A DNA stretch of 64,000 bases, from assembly GCA_021234155.1 (NCBI GenBank), contig JAJEKV010000071.1, positions 2,181,138-2,245,137 on the forward strand, in the 5' to 3' direction. The notes under the pieces were generated by a model, which was given only the letters and a program-made list of their open reading frames with translations, searched no databases and was not told the origin of the DNA. Origin of the DNA: Isoetes taiwanensis (Eukaryota > Streptophyta > Lycopodiopsida > Isoetales > Isoetaceae). Both the position numbers and the translations under genes were made by a program. The stretch's first letter is position 1; every line of letters starts with the position of its first letter. Positions 19,952 to 30,224 of the stretch are shown here, piece after piece.

Positions 19952-21805
19952 CTAGTAATGGTGCCCAGCATTGCTGGGCATAAGTTGAGAGCCTATAAAT
20001 GCTTTGGGATGCAGTGAGAAAAGCCCTATCCCTTTCCTTTTCCCTCTTGCTCTATCCCGCATTTCATTTTTTCTTTTTTTTTCTCGTCTTTCTCACATGT
20101 TTCCTTGTTTTCCCATCCCTTTCCTTCCCCCTTCCCTGTCCTCGATAACCTTTTTCCCTTCCCTTTTGCTCCTTTCTCCACCTTTTCCCTCTTCTCTTTT
20201 TTCTTTGCCCTTTTCCCTTCCCCTTTCTCTTTTTTTATGCCTTCTCTTTTCCCCACCCTTTTTCCATGTCTTCCTTTTTTCTCAACCTTTTACTCTTTCG
20301 CCCTTTTCCATGCCTATTTTCCCTTCTCTTTTCCTCATTTTCCCACTCTTTTCCTCTTTTTTTTTGTGTGCCCTTTTCCCTTCCATTTTTCTTTTCTCCC
20401 TCCCATTTTCCATGCCCTTTTTACCTTCTCTTTTTCCATCTCCTCACCCTTTTCCTCTTTCCCTTTTTCCATGTTCCCTTTTCCATTTTCCTCATTTCCT
20501 TTTTCCCGTGCTCTCTCTCTCTCTTTCCCCCTTTTTCCATTCTTTTTTCTTTTCTATTTCCTTTTTTTCCCATGCCCTTTTTCCCACCCTTTTCTTCTTT
20601 TCTATTTTTTCCGTGTTTCTTTTTTTCTCCTTTTCCCACCCTTTTCCCTCTTCTGCAGGTTTTTTCCCTTCCTTTTTCTTTTCTCTTTTCCTTTCCTCAT
20701 GTCCTTTTTCCCTTTCTCTCCCCTCCATCACTCCCCTGCTTCCCTTTCCCTTTCCCTTTTTTCCCGTTTCCCTTTTCTTGATGATTTTTTTTTTTCTTTC
20801 CGTTTTCCTCCTTTGCCGATCCTTTTTCTGTGCACTTTTTCCTTCCTTTCTTTTTCCTTTTCCCTTTTTCCATACCTTTTTGCACATTTGTTTTATTCTT
20901 TTATTTCCTATACCCATTTTTTCCTTTTTTCCCACCCTTTCTCTTTTCCCTTTTCTTTTCCCTTTTTTTTTTTTTTCCTTTTTCTTCACCATTTTCCTCT
21001 TGCCTTTTCTCTCATGCCCTTCCCCCCTTCCCCTTTTCTCGTTTCCCTCTTTTTATTTTTCCTCGTGACCTTTACCTAGGTTCCTTTCCCCATTTTCCTT
21101 TCCTTTTCTTTCTTCTTACTTTCCCTTTTTCTATGCCTCTTTTCTTTTCCCCTCTCCCCATCCTTTTCTTGTTCCCCCTTGTCCCTTCCCTTTTCCTCAT
21201 TTTTCCAACCTTTCACTCTTCCCCTTTTCTTGATGCGTTTCTTCCCTTTCCTTTCCCTCTCTTTTTTTTTTCCCTTTTCCTATGCCATTTGTCTCTTCCT
21301 TTTTCCTCTTTCCTCAACGCTTTTTTTTTCCCCTTTTCCCATGCTCCTTCCTTTTCCCATGCTTTTTGTCTCCTTCCCTTTTCTATGGTTTTTTTCTCCT
21401 TCATTTTCTCCTTTTTTCAACCTTTTCCTCTTTCCTTTTTTTTCATGCCCTTTCCATTTACCTTTTCCACTTTATCTCTTCCTCCTTCCCTCATGCCCTT
21501 TTCTCAGGTTCCTTTCCCTTTTTCGTTTTCCATGCCTTTTTCTCTTCGCTTATCCCCACCCTTTTCCCTTTTCCTTTTACCCTTTTCCCTTTTCCCCATG
21601 CCTTTTTGCCCTTCACATTCTCTCTTTCCACTTCCTTTTTTTTTTCCCCTTTCATTTATTTCCTTTCCCCTTAAGAGATCGAAGCATGACCAATCACAGT
21701 GTTGGTTAGTCGTGCAATAAATCTAGGCCTTCGGATGCATCCAGATGATCTCGGCCATTCAAATTAGGGCTCGATGCACTACGCACTTACGGTATAACAT
21801 TATAA
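19952..21805 (-). mobile_element. Helitron, polypurine family (5' tip missing)
   Basis: Read on the minus strand, the 3' end is hairpin plus CTAG at 19955-19952 (GCCCAGC-AAT-GCTGGGC) and the 5' end stops at GGTATAACATTATAA (21791-21805), lacking the last bases of the usual start. The interior is almost pure C/T on the + strand, so purine on the element strand. It is a close inverted copy of 25067-26878. Confidence 0.8.
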
Positions 21806-23777
21806 GGCTGAGATTTATTGCACAACTTTCCACTACCGTGATTAGTCATCATTTGATTTCTTAAGGAGAAAGGAAAAGGAAAGGGGAGGTAAGGCACGGG
21901 TAAAAGGGAAAAGGGAAGGGAAAAGGGAAGGAAAAAAAAAAGAGGAAAAGGAAAAAGGCAAAGAAAGGGGAAAAAGAAAGGGAAAAATGGCATGGAAAAA
22001 ATGAAAACAAGAGTAGAAATAGAGAGGGAGAAAGGAAAGGAAAAAGGGAAGGGTGGGAAAAAGACAAAAAGGTAAGGGAAAAGGGTGGGAAAAAGGGGAC
22101 GAACAGAGCATATGGAAAAAGGAAAAAAGAAAAAGGGAGATTGAATGGGGAAAAGGGAACCTGGAAAAAAAGCATGAGGAAAAGGGCAAAATGAAAGGGG
22201 GAAAGGGCATGGAAAAAAAAAAGGAAAGAGGAAAATGGTCAAGAAAAGAGGAAAAGGGAAGCGAAAAGATAGTATCGAAAAAAGAAAGGGAAAAGGTTAG
22301 AGAGAAAAGGTGAAGAAAGAGGAGAGGGGAAGAGGAAAATGGCATGGAAAAAGGGAAAGGGAAAGGGGAAAAGAAAAAGAGAGGGGAAAAGGAAGATAAA
22401 AGGGCATCGAGAAAAGAGAAATAGGAAAAGGGTGAGAAAACGGTGGGGAAAAAGCTAAACAGGAAAAGGGTGGAAGAAGGGGACGAATAAAGTGCATGGG
22501 AAAGGGAAGGGGAAAGGAAAAAAGAAAAAGGGAGATGGAAAGGGAAACCTAAAAAAATAGCACGAGAAAAAGGGCAAAAGAGAAGGTGAAAAGGGCATGC
22601 AAAAAAAGGAAAAAGGAAAAGGGTGAAGAAAGAGGAAAAGGGAAGCAAAATAGGGCATCGAAAAAAGAAAGGGAAAAGGTTAGAGAGAAAAGGTGAGAAA
22701 AGAGGAGAAGGAAAGGGGAAAATGGCATAGAAAAAGGGACAGAGAAAGGGGAAAAGAAAAAGAGAGGGGGAAAAGGAAGATAAAAAGGCACCGAGAAAAA
22801 AGAAAGAGGGAAAGGGTGGGAAAAGGAGGAAAAGGGAGGGGGGAAAGGGTGGAGAGCAAGGAATGGAAAAAGAGGAAGAAAGGAAGGGGAAAGGGGGACG
22901 AGAAAAAAGGGAAGAGGGAAAGGATGAGGAAAGGGAAAAAGAGCATGGGAAAGGAAAAAAAGGGAGAAAACGGAAAAGAGGAGGAGGGAAAAGGCGGAGG
23001 AGGATGGGGAAAGGAAAAGGGGCACATAAAAAAGGTGGAGAAATGCGAATGAAAAGACGCATGAGAAAAGGGAAAGGGAAAGCGAAAATGAAAATGAAAA
23101 TGAAAAAGAAGGATGAAAAGGAAAGGGAAAAAGGGCATGGAGAAAAGCGAAAAGATGGAAAAGGGAAGGGAAAGGAAAAAAAGAAAAGGGGAAATGGGGG
23201 AAAAAAGGCACCAGGAAAAGGAAAGAGGGAAATGGAAAGAGAGAAGAGAAAAAGAGCACAGGATAAAGAGGAAGAGAGTGGGAAAGGAAGAAAAGGGCCA
23301 CATGAAAAGGTGGGGAAAAGAGAAGAAAAAAAGGCATGGGAAAAGGAAAAAAGGAAAGGAAAAGAAAAGGGAAAAATGGGAAGGGCGAGAGGGAAGAGAA
23401 AAAACCTATCAGAGAAAGAGAAAGGGAAAGGAAAAGAGGGGAAGGGGAAGGGGAAGGGAAGGGGGCTAAAAAAGGGGCGGGGAAGGGGGGGGTGCAGGAA
23501 GGAAAAAAGATAACGTGCAGGAAAAATAAGAAGGAAGGAAGGAAGGAAGGAAGGGAAAAGGAAAACGGAAAGTGTGTAGGATAATGAGGAAAAGGGGAAA
23601 CATAGAATAGAGCAAAAAGCAAAGGGAAAGGTATTAAATGCACAAAACCTTTTACAGCTCAGCAACACTGGGCTTGATTTCTATTATATTGATTTATGAA
23701 AAGAAGACTGGGCTGAATAGGTTTCCATCCACATAGGTTCCCAACTTATGCCCCGCAACGCTGGGCACCATTACTAG
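21806..23777 (+). mobile_element. Helitron, polypurine family, 5'-truncated, double terminator
   Basis: It joins the previous element head to head. The usual first 70-80 bases are missing and the sequence begins at GGCTGAGATTTATTGCAC, which corresponds to the conserved block near the 5' end. The interior is purine-rich. An internal decayed terminator (AGCTCAG-CAACA-CTGGGCT then CTAT, about 23656-23684) is followed about 90 bases later by a complete one with CTAG at 23774-23777. Confidence 0.75.
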
Positions 23778-23795
23778 TATTTTTATAATATAAGA

Positions 23796-23822
23796 CTAGA
23801 AAAGTGCCCACCTTCGGTGGGC
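23796..23822 (-). terminator. 3' end of a second Helitron family
   Basis: On the minus strand: hairpin GCCCACC-GAA-GGTGGGC (23822-23806) followed by ACTTTTCTAG. The layout is that of a Helitron 3' end but the stem differs from the GCCCAGC family. Its 5' end, which should lie to the right before about 24122, was not identified. Confidence 0.45.
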
Positions 23823-24122
23823 TTTAGGTTTTCTAATATAAGGATTGTGGCTTTTGGTTTCTAATATAAGGAGTGTGTTTGTAGTTTGTGACTTTACTTC
23901 ATCTCATTTTTGTTTAAACCTGAGTAACACAAACAATACTCCCATGTGGCTATTCTACCCGTCAGCAGTAATGCAACAATCCTCCTTGCTGATGGTATCA
24001 GCAGATAATACCTTTCTCATTTTGTTGCCATGCGTCATATTATCTCCAAGCAACTACAACAACTTAGGCAGAGTAAGGTTCTTGGTGCCTTGTTTACAGA
24101 TACAAAAATATATGCTTACTTA

Positions 24123-24529
24123 TGTAATGGTGCTCAGCGTAAGGTCGGGCATAAGTTGAGAGCCCTGTGAAATGCTTTGGGATGCAAAGAGAAAAAGTTC
24201 TATCCCTTTCCCTTTCCCGCTTGCTCTATCCCCGCGATTATTTTCTTCTTTTTTTTTTTTTTTTTTTTTCCATGCCTTTTTCTCTTCGCTTATCCCCACC
24301 CTTTTCCTTTTACCCTTTTCCCCATGCCTTTTTCACATTCTTCTTTTTCCACTTCCCTTTTCCCCCTTTTCATTTAATTTTCCCCTTAAGAGATCAAAGC
24401 ATGACCAATCACGTTGTTGGTTAGTCGCGGTAATAAATCTAGGCCTTCTGGATGCATCCGTGATGATCTCGCCATTCAAATTAGGGGCTCGATGCACTAC
24501 GCACTTAGGTATAACATTATAATATAAGA
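24123..24529 (-). mobile_element. Internally deleted Helitron of the polypurine family
   Basis: The 5' end TCTTATATTATAATG is complete at 24529 (minus strand), while the 3' hairpin is decayed (GTGCTCAGCGTAAGGTCGGGC) and CTAG is lost. Only about 400 bases remain. Confidence 0.7.
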
Positions 24530-25066
24530 AGATAAGAACTTTAAATGTCACTAGCTAATACTCAAGTATATTGTCATAGGAACATCTATACGGGTTTCCC
24601 CTAACAAGCAAAGACGCACAAGTAGCCACGGAACGGAGCCGCATTATTCAGATGGCCAGCTATACAACGAGGAAACCGGCCCCACTTCGCGGGAATGCGG
24701 GGGGTGCTTGTAGAAAATTATTATAATTCTATGAACTACATTAACGCCTATATTCTTTTGGTTTTATAGGAAGCAAAAGTATGGATATGAATGAAGGTCT
24801 AGAGCATGACATGGGGCGCGGGGTCGGCGAGGGATCTGCAAACATTGGTGGAGAGCCATCCAATCGCAACCCTGCGGCTGAGGGTTCGAGGCGTCATCAA
24901 ACTACGTACTCGGATGACTACTCCACTGAATCTGACAGAGATTAGCTCTAGGCTAAAAGGGTGGATACTCCTCTTAACGAGTCTTTTGTGATTATTTAAA
25001 AATATAAATACAATTCACTTTTGTGATTATTTAAAAATATAAATATAAAAATAATTTTTTTGACTA

Positions 25067-26878
25067 TCTTATATTATAATGTTATACCGTAAGTGCGTAG
25101 TGCATCGAGCCCTAATTTGAATGGCCGAGATCATCTGGATGCATCCGAAGGCCTAGATTTATTGCACGACTAACCAACACTGTGATTGGTCATGCTTCGA
25201 TCTCTTAAGGGGAAAGGGTAAATGAAAAGGGGGAAAAGGAAAAGGGAAGTGGAAAGAGAGAATGTGAAGGGCAAAAAGGCATGGGGAAAAGGGAAAAGGG
25301 TAAAAGGAAAAGGGAAAAGGGTGGGGATAAGCGAAGAGAAAAAGGCATGGAAAACAAAAAAGGGAAAGGAACCTGAGAAAAGGGCATGAGGGAAGGAGGA
25401 AGAGATAAAGTGGAAAAGGTAAATGGAAAGGGCATGAAAAAAAAGGAAAGAGGAAAAGGTTGAAAAAAGGAGAAAATGAAGGAGAAAAAAACCATAGAAA
25501 AGGGGAGGAGACAAATTGCATAGGAAAAGGAAAAAAAAAAAGAGAGGGAAAGGAAAGGGAAGAAACGCATCAAGAAAAGGGGAAGAGTGAAAGGTTGGAA
25601 AAATGAGGAAAAGGGAAGGGACAATGGGGGAACAAGAAAAGGATGGGGAGAGGGGAAAAGAAAAGGGGCATAGAAAAAGGGAAAGTAAGAAGAAAGAAAA
25701 AGGAAAGGGAAAATGGGGAAAGGGAACCTAGGTAAAGGTCACAAGGAAAAATAAAGAGGGAAACGAGAAAATGGAAGGGGGAAGGGCATGAGAGAAAAGG
25801 CAAGAGGAAAATGGTGAAGAAAAGGAAAAAAGAAAAAAGGGAAAAGAAAATGGGCAAGAGAGAAAGGGTGGGGAAAAGAGGAAAATGGGTATAGGAAATA
25901 AAAGAATAAAACAAATGTGCAAAAGGTATGGAAAAAGGGAAAAGGAAAAGGAAAGGAAGGGAAAAAGTGCACAGGAAAAGGATCGGCAAAGGAGGAAAAC
26001 GGAAAGAAAAAAATCCATCAAGAAAAGGAAACGGGAAAAAAGGGAAAGGGAAAGGGAAGCAGGGGAGTGATGGAGGGGAGGGAAAGGAAAAAAGGACATG
26101 AGGAAAGGAAAAGAGAAAAGAAAAAGGAAGGGTTAAAAGAAGGGAAAATTGCACGGGAAGAGGGAAAGGGTGGGAAAAGGAGAAAAAGGAAACACGGGAA
26201 AAATAGAAAGAAGAAAAGGGTGGGAAAAAGGGCATGGGAAAAGGGAAATAGAAAAGAAAAAAGAATGGAAAAGGAGGGAAAGAGAGAGAGGCACGGGAAA
26301 AAGGAAATGAGGAAAATGGAAAAGGGGAACATGGAAAAGGGAAAGAGGAAAAGGGTGAGGAGATGGAAAAAGAGAAGGTAAAAAGGGCATGGAAAACGGG
26401 AGGGAGAAAAGAAAAATGGAAGGGAAAAGGGCACACACAAAAAAAGAAGAAAAGAGTGGGAAAATGAGGAAAAGAGAAGGGAAAATAGGCATAGAAAAGG
26501 GCGAAAGAGTAAAAGGTTGAGAAAAAAGAAAGACATGGAAAAAGGGTGGGGAAAAGAGAAGGCATAAAAAAAGAGAAAGGGGAAGGGAAAAGGGCAAAGA
26601 AAAAATAGAAGAGGGAAAAGGTGGAGAAAGGAGCAAAAGGGAAGGGAAAAAGGTTATCGAGGACAGGGAAGGGGGAAGGAAAGGGATGGGAAAACAAGGA
26701 AACATGTGAGAAAGACGAGAAAAAAAAGGAAAAGAAAAAAAAAGTACAGAAAATAAGAAAAAATGAAATGCGGGATAGAGCAAGAGGGAAAGGGAAAGGG
26801 ATAGGGCTTTTCTCATTGCATCCCAAAGCATTTATAGGCTCTCAACTTATGCCCAGCAACGCTGGGCACCATTACTAG
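25067..26878 (+). mobile_element. Helitron, polypurine family, complete ends, 1812 bp
   Basis: It starts TCTTATATTATAATGTTATA after A, and ends with hairpin GCCCAGC-AAC-GCTGGGC and CTAG (26875-26878) before T. The interior is nearly pure A/G on the + strand, built of degenerate GGGAAAAGG and GGCATGGAAAAAGGG words. Open frames on either strand are composition artefacts. It lies after the stop of the CACTA gene relic. Confidence 0.9.
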
Positions 26879-26999
26879 TTTAAAAATATAAATATAAAAA
26901 CACTTTTGTGATTATTTAAAAATATTTTTATATTTATATTTTTTATATAAATATATTTTTTATATAAATATATTTTTTATTTTTTTTATTTTTTTCCCC

Positions 27000-27473
27000 T
27001 ACACGTCGCATGCGACGTATCCACGTGGCTTTTTTTTTGCCACGTGGCATTTCTACACGCGGATTTTCGAATTTTCCACGTGTATATTCCACGTGTGACG
27101 TCGCATGCGACGTATACACGTGGCTTTTACGCACGTGTATATTCCGTATGTATGTTCCACGTGTATATTCCACGTGTATATTCCACGTGTCTGTTCCACG
27201 TGTCACGTCGCATGCGACGTATACACCTGGCTTTTACGGCACGCGTGGATTTTGTTGATGTTCCACGTGTATATTCCACGTGTATATTTCACGTGTCACG
27301 TCGCATGCGACGACTGTGTCACGTCTGTGTCACGTCTGCGCGATGTCTGTGCGACGCCTGCCGACGTCGCATGCGACGTGTCTGCAGCGACGTCTTTGCG
27401 ACGTCTGTGAGACGCCGTCAGACGTCGCATAGACGTCGCACAGACGTCGCTAAATGACCTTTTTCTTGTTGTG
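27000..27473. repeat. CACTA right subterminal array and terminus
   Basis: At least five copies of GTCGCATGCGAC alternate with tandem TATATTCCACGTG units (27070-27300) that each hold a CACGTG G-box core; degenerate GACGTC/GCGACG words fill the last 170 bases. The end reads CTTTTTCTTGTTGTG at 27473. The Arg/Cys/Phe-rich open frames are repeat artefacts. Confidence 0.8.
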
Positions 27474-27759
27474 TATGGTGGGAAGAATCAGGTTGGGATA
27501 CGCGTGAGCTCTGGGTTCCTAACCCAACTGCGTGGGTTACACCTCGCAGGGAAAGGGGAAGGGGTTAGGAAGGAAGGAAGGAAGGAAGGAAGAAATTTTT
27601 AACGTCCACGGAACCCAATCGGGTTATGGGACCAGAACAAACAAAGGGGGCATAAGCCCTAACAGAAAGAGGGCCGAAGCCCAAAAAAGTAGAACATGGG
27701 TCTAAGCCCCGTTTCAACACAGAAATAACCAAACCAGAGCGAAACAAAAAATTACATAG
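27474..27759. other. Interval with GGAA microsatellite
   Basis: A GGAA run of about seven units lies at 27566-27594. Otherwise it holds untranslated sequence between the CACTA end and the LINE ORF1 relic, possibly the ORF1-ORF2 spacer of that LINE. Confidence 0.5.
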
Positions 27760-28679
27760 CTATACAGTAAGTGCCCATGGATCAGATGGCCACTGATCTC
27801 GAATGATAGCTTGACCTCCCCTATAAACAGCCCACTTCCGCTGTAGGCGAGCCTCTCGCACACGACATAACTCTTCTTTCCGTCTACAGAGCTGTGCTGG
27901 AGTCAAGTCTTTCTGGACGGAGAAGGTGGGTCCTTCAAATGGTTGCCATGTCGCAGGATGTGCAATCGGGAAAGAGCATCTTGAAAGCATACCAAGAGGT
28001 GACGAGGACGGTCAGACCACACTGCTCCAACCCGCTGGGCCGAGACAATACCATGTGCTTGGATATGCATCACTTGGGTAAAAAACTGTGTGGCCACATC
28101 TGTAGCAAGAGAATCACCCGTCTCCTGAATACCCACAATACGTAGGTTCAAGTATGCATCCTCCGGCAAAGTATATGTGGATCCTTGTATGTTGTCATCA
28201 TCTTTAGGCATATCATTCACATGGTCGGGCCCAGTATGCGTGGATCCATGTACTCTGTTATCAGCATCGTGCATATCATTCACATGCTCAGGGGCAGGCA
28301 TTGTGCTAGACACCGGCGAAGCAGTACTACGATCTACTGGGCTGTGGCCCACAGATTGTAGCAACAACTCTAGAAGTTGCATCCAGTTTTGTAAGGATAA
28401 CTGAGCAGACATTGCTGTGACAGTGACAGTAAAGCATACTGCCTGTATGCTGGCTAAGATATCTGGATGCAGACAGTTCATCTGAGCATCAAGCCTATCT
28501 AGCGTGGCATTCAGGGACGCATCAGGAACTGGTTGTGGATCCGGCTAGGTCAGAATAGGACGCTGGGGCCCAAAAGAAGGGGCTGCCTGGAGATAGGGCT
28601 CTATCGTGGGATCATAGGGCTTACCAGATGACATAGGCACTGTGATAAGGTTCTTTGCCTTGCGGGTCTCTCTGGCCAT
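27760..28679 (-). pseudogene. L1-type LINE ORF1 relic
   Basis: From ATG at 28679 the frame reads MARETRKAKNLITVPMSSG, meets one stop near 28540, then continues as the long frame to 27903 with an RRM-like core: LNLRIVGIQETGD, FFTQVMHIQAHG, AQRVGAVWSDRPRHLLVCFQ. A frameshift near 27900 restores DLTPAQLCRRKEEL and KWAVYRGGQAII, the usual C-terminal signature of plant L1 ORF1 nucleic-acid chaperones. ORF2 is not present to the left, where the CACTA element ends. The lineage differs from the LINEs at 34087 and 47190. Confidence 0.75.
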
Positions 28680-28695
28680 ACGTTTGATAGGGGAA

Positions 28696-28732
28696 GGTTA
28701 CTAGGGACATACTACCGTGGTCTCTAGTAACC
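28696..28732. repeat. Short hairpin upstream of the LINE ORF1 relic
   Basis: GGTTACTAGGGAC (28696-28708) pairs with GTCTCTAGTAACC (28720-28732), one mismatch, 11-base loop. It lies 17 bases before the ORF1 start on the element strand. Confidence 0.6.
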
Positions 28733-29051
28733 TTTGCTATCTATCATACATATTGTGTTTGGAAGTTGGTATATGATACTGTGTTAATATGTTTTTTAAA
28801 TATTCATGTAGTGTACACAACATATGTATGATACAGAGGTACTGTACACGTGTATACGACCCTTGCATAAGGTTTACAATAAAAAAAGTCTAATTTACTA
28901 AAAATTTTCCCATTATAATGAAATTGTGCTTCAATGAAGATTCAGGATTGAATGCATGTACACAATGGATCTGCCTAGTGTCTAAAATCCTTTCTGCACC
29001 TCATGCTTTCTTTCTATCTATATCCTCCACCTGGACTTCCTCTTGCTAGTT
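28733..29051. other. Unannotated interval
   Basis: AT-rich sequence with nothing recognisable; probably 3' flank of the transposase-like relic to the right. Confidence 0.4.
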
Positions 29052-30180
29052 TTAGATATATTCATCCACTCGGATGTTCCACAAGTCAGCAACTTCTACC
29101 ACTTCATGAGCATTACCCAATTTTATACTGCTGTATTTTAATTGCAGTTGTCTTAACCATCTCTTCAACTCAACAGCCTTGCCATCGTGTTCACCTTTCC
29201 GGTGGTTAGAACCAAAAAAAATCCAGACTTCAGTGTCATTTGTGTACCTAGCCACAAAGTAAAATAGTCTAGAAGCCTTGAATTGAGATGTTGCACCATC
29301 TGAAAACACATAATGTCTCTTTGGCACCCTTCCTTTCTGCTCCAGATATTTGTAGTGCTTCATGAAGCAGTGTTGCACGAACAAAGTATCGTGTTCCCTA
29401 TCATCTGATACATAGTAATGTGTTTCCTTGACAATCTCATCTACTACTGAGTCATATTGATATGTTATTTGAACCAAAATTGTAATTTGGTTATTGACCC
29501 AGTGCATCGACTGCACCTCCTCTTATTCCTTGAATATATAGTTCTCTGCAAAATCCACTACCGAAAGACATGCATCTGCTGGGAGATTCTCCAGAAGCTC
29601 CTTAAATTATTTTGTCTGTCATTGGTACCTGAAATTATGCAATGGAAATATTTTTAGACGCTCTTTGAGTTTATCTAGAAGCTCCTTGGATTCTGTCTCA
29701 TTAAACTGATGAGTCAATCTCCTACCAGAACTCGAGACGTTGTCTTTTTCATAGTCAATGTACTCCCATTTCACTTTCTTGTTACTGCCACTTTTTTCCA
29801 TGGGACAGATCTGAAACTTCTTGATTCCACACAGCTCACAATCTCCAAGGATGCACGCCTTCTTGTAAAACTCATCTAATTCACTCTTTGGACATAATAT
29901 AGATCTCCACAGGCTTCCTGTACTTGCAATTTTATGCTGGTGTGCCCTCCATTGACCAAGTTCATGTGATCTACATACATCGCAGGTGCAAGTGCAATTC
30001 TTCGGATTTTTGGTTCTCATCCCATTAAGTCCATCCGCTAGCATTTGCATCCTCACATGCTGAATGCAATAACAACTATTGAAGTCCTTCAATTTCACAA
30101 CAAACCAAGGTTTTAGCTTCTCAAAAGCTCGAAGACGAATCTTAATTTATGGATGTTGGTCCTTGAACCTCTTGAACAAT
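29052..30180 (-). pseudogene. DDE transposase-like relic (SDG..QFK / NHRKGEHDG type)
   Basis: Two large frames on the minus strand are separated by about 100 bases (29517-29618), possibly an intron. The first (30180-29619) reads LFKRFKDQHP, an in-frame stop, IKIRLRAFEKLKPWFV, a Cys-rich CYCIQHVRMQM and CTCDVCRSHELGQW, then an inner C-x2-C (ELCGIKKFQICP). The second (29516-29052) reads YVFSDGATSQFK, LFYFVARY, then VWIFFGSNHRKGEHDGKAVE. An Asp in SDG with QFK, followed by HxKGxxDG about 35 residues later, is a pattern I associate with transposase-like proteins of many animals and some early plants; I cannot name the superfamily. One stop makes it a pseudogene. Confidence 0.55.
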
Positions 30181-30224
30181 AGCATCTGCATGAAATGAAA
30201 ACTAAATTGTTAGGATGTGTATAC

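Larger units (their letters stand above)
18262..24945 (+). pseudogene. Multi-exon CACTA-type transposon gene relic
   Basis: Plausible exons with GT/AG borders: MNRGNRNRTENDEDEG ending at GTAAGT near 18305; an Arg/Pro-rich exon (18391-18480); an exon after CTGCAG at 18547 with TPTPVRQPPAPIPQ; pieces at 18883-19075; KRRLTEEAHFDDGRAYTKKE at about 19500-19570; HHVVKELKQTCKNVGGDWSK ending at 19726; a 42-codon exon 19794-19919 with RTDKATNSDRKPSHLGSGG; and a last exon 24770-24945 ending TYSDDYSTESDRD and a stop. The late exons resemble the region of plant En/Spm-type proteins where an Asn-Arg rich stretch precedes a His-Gly-Ser motif. Helitrons of about 3.8 kb split it between 19952 and 23777. Stops and missing pieces argue against function. 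Confidence 0.5.
13266..27473 (+). mobile_element. CACTA-like DNA transposon, 14.2 kb, with nested Helitrons
   Basis: The left end is CACATTAAAAAAAG and the right end, read on the minus strand, is CACAACAAGAAAAAGG, close to the plant CACTA terminus. TAT lies on both outer sides (13263-13265 and 27474-27476), a 3-bp duplication as usual for CACTA elements. Both ends carry subterminal copies of the palindrome GTCGCATGCGAC. Between them are a decayed pseudokinase, a multi-exon gene relic and inserted Helitrons. A canonical TNP2-type transposase is not recognisable, so it is probably non-autonomous or degraded. Confidence 0.7.

Noticed and set aside
20004-21720. Very long Phe/Ser/Pro-rich open frames (up to 354 codons), looking like multi-pass membrane proteins.
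   Set aside because: They lie in nearly pure C/T sequence where stops cannot easily occur; all three frames are open and the opposite strand gives Lys/Glu/Gly-rich frames. Same for 21842-23668, 25570-26831, 37567-38331, 39408-40399, 44457-45730 and 54285-56083.
27010-27457. Arg/Cys/Phe-rich ORFs at the CACTA right end.
   Set aside because: They overlap tandem TATATTCCACGTG and GTCGCATGCGAC repeats and have no domain.
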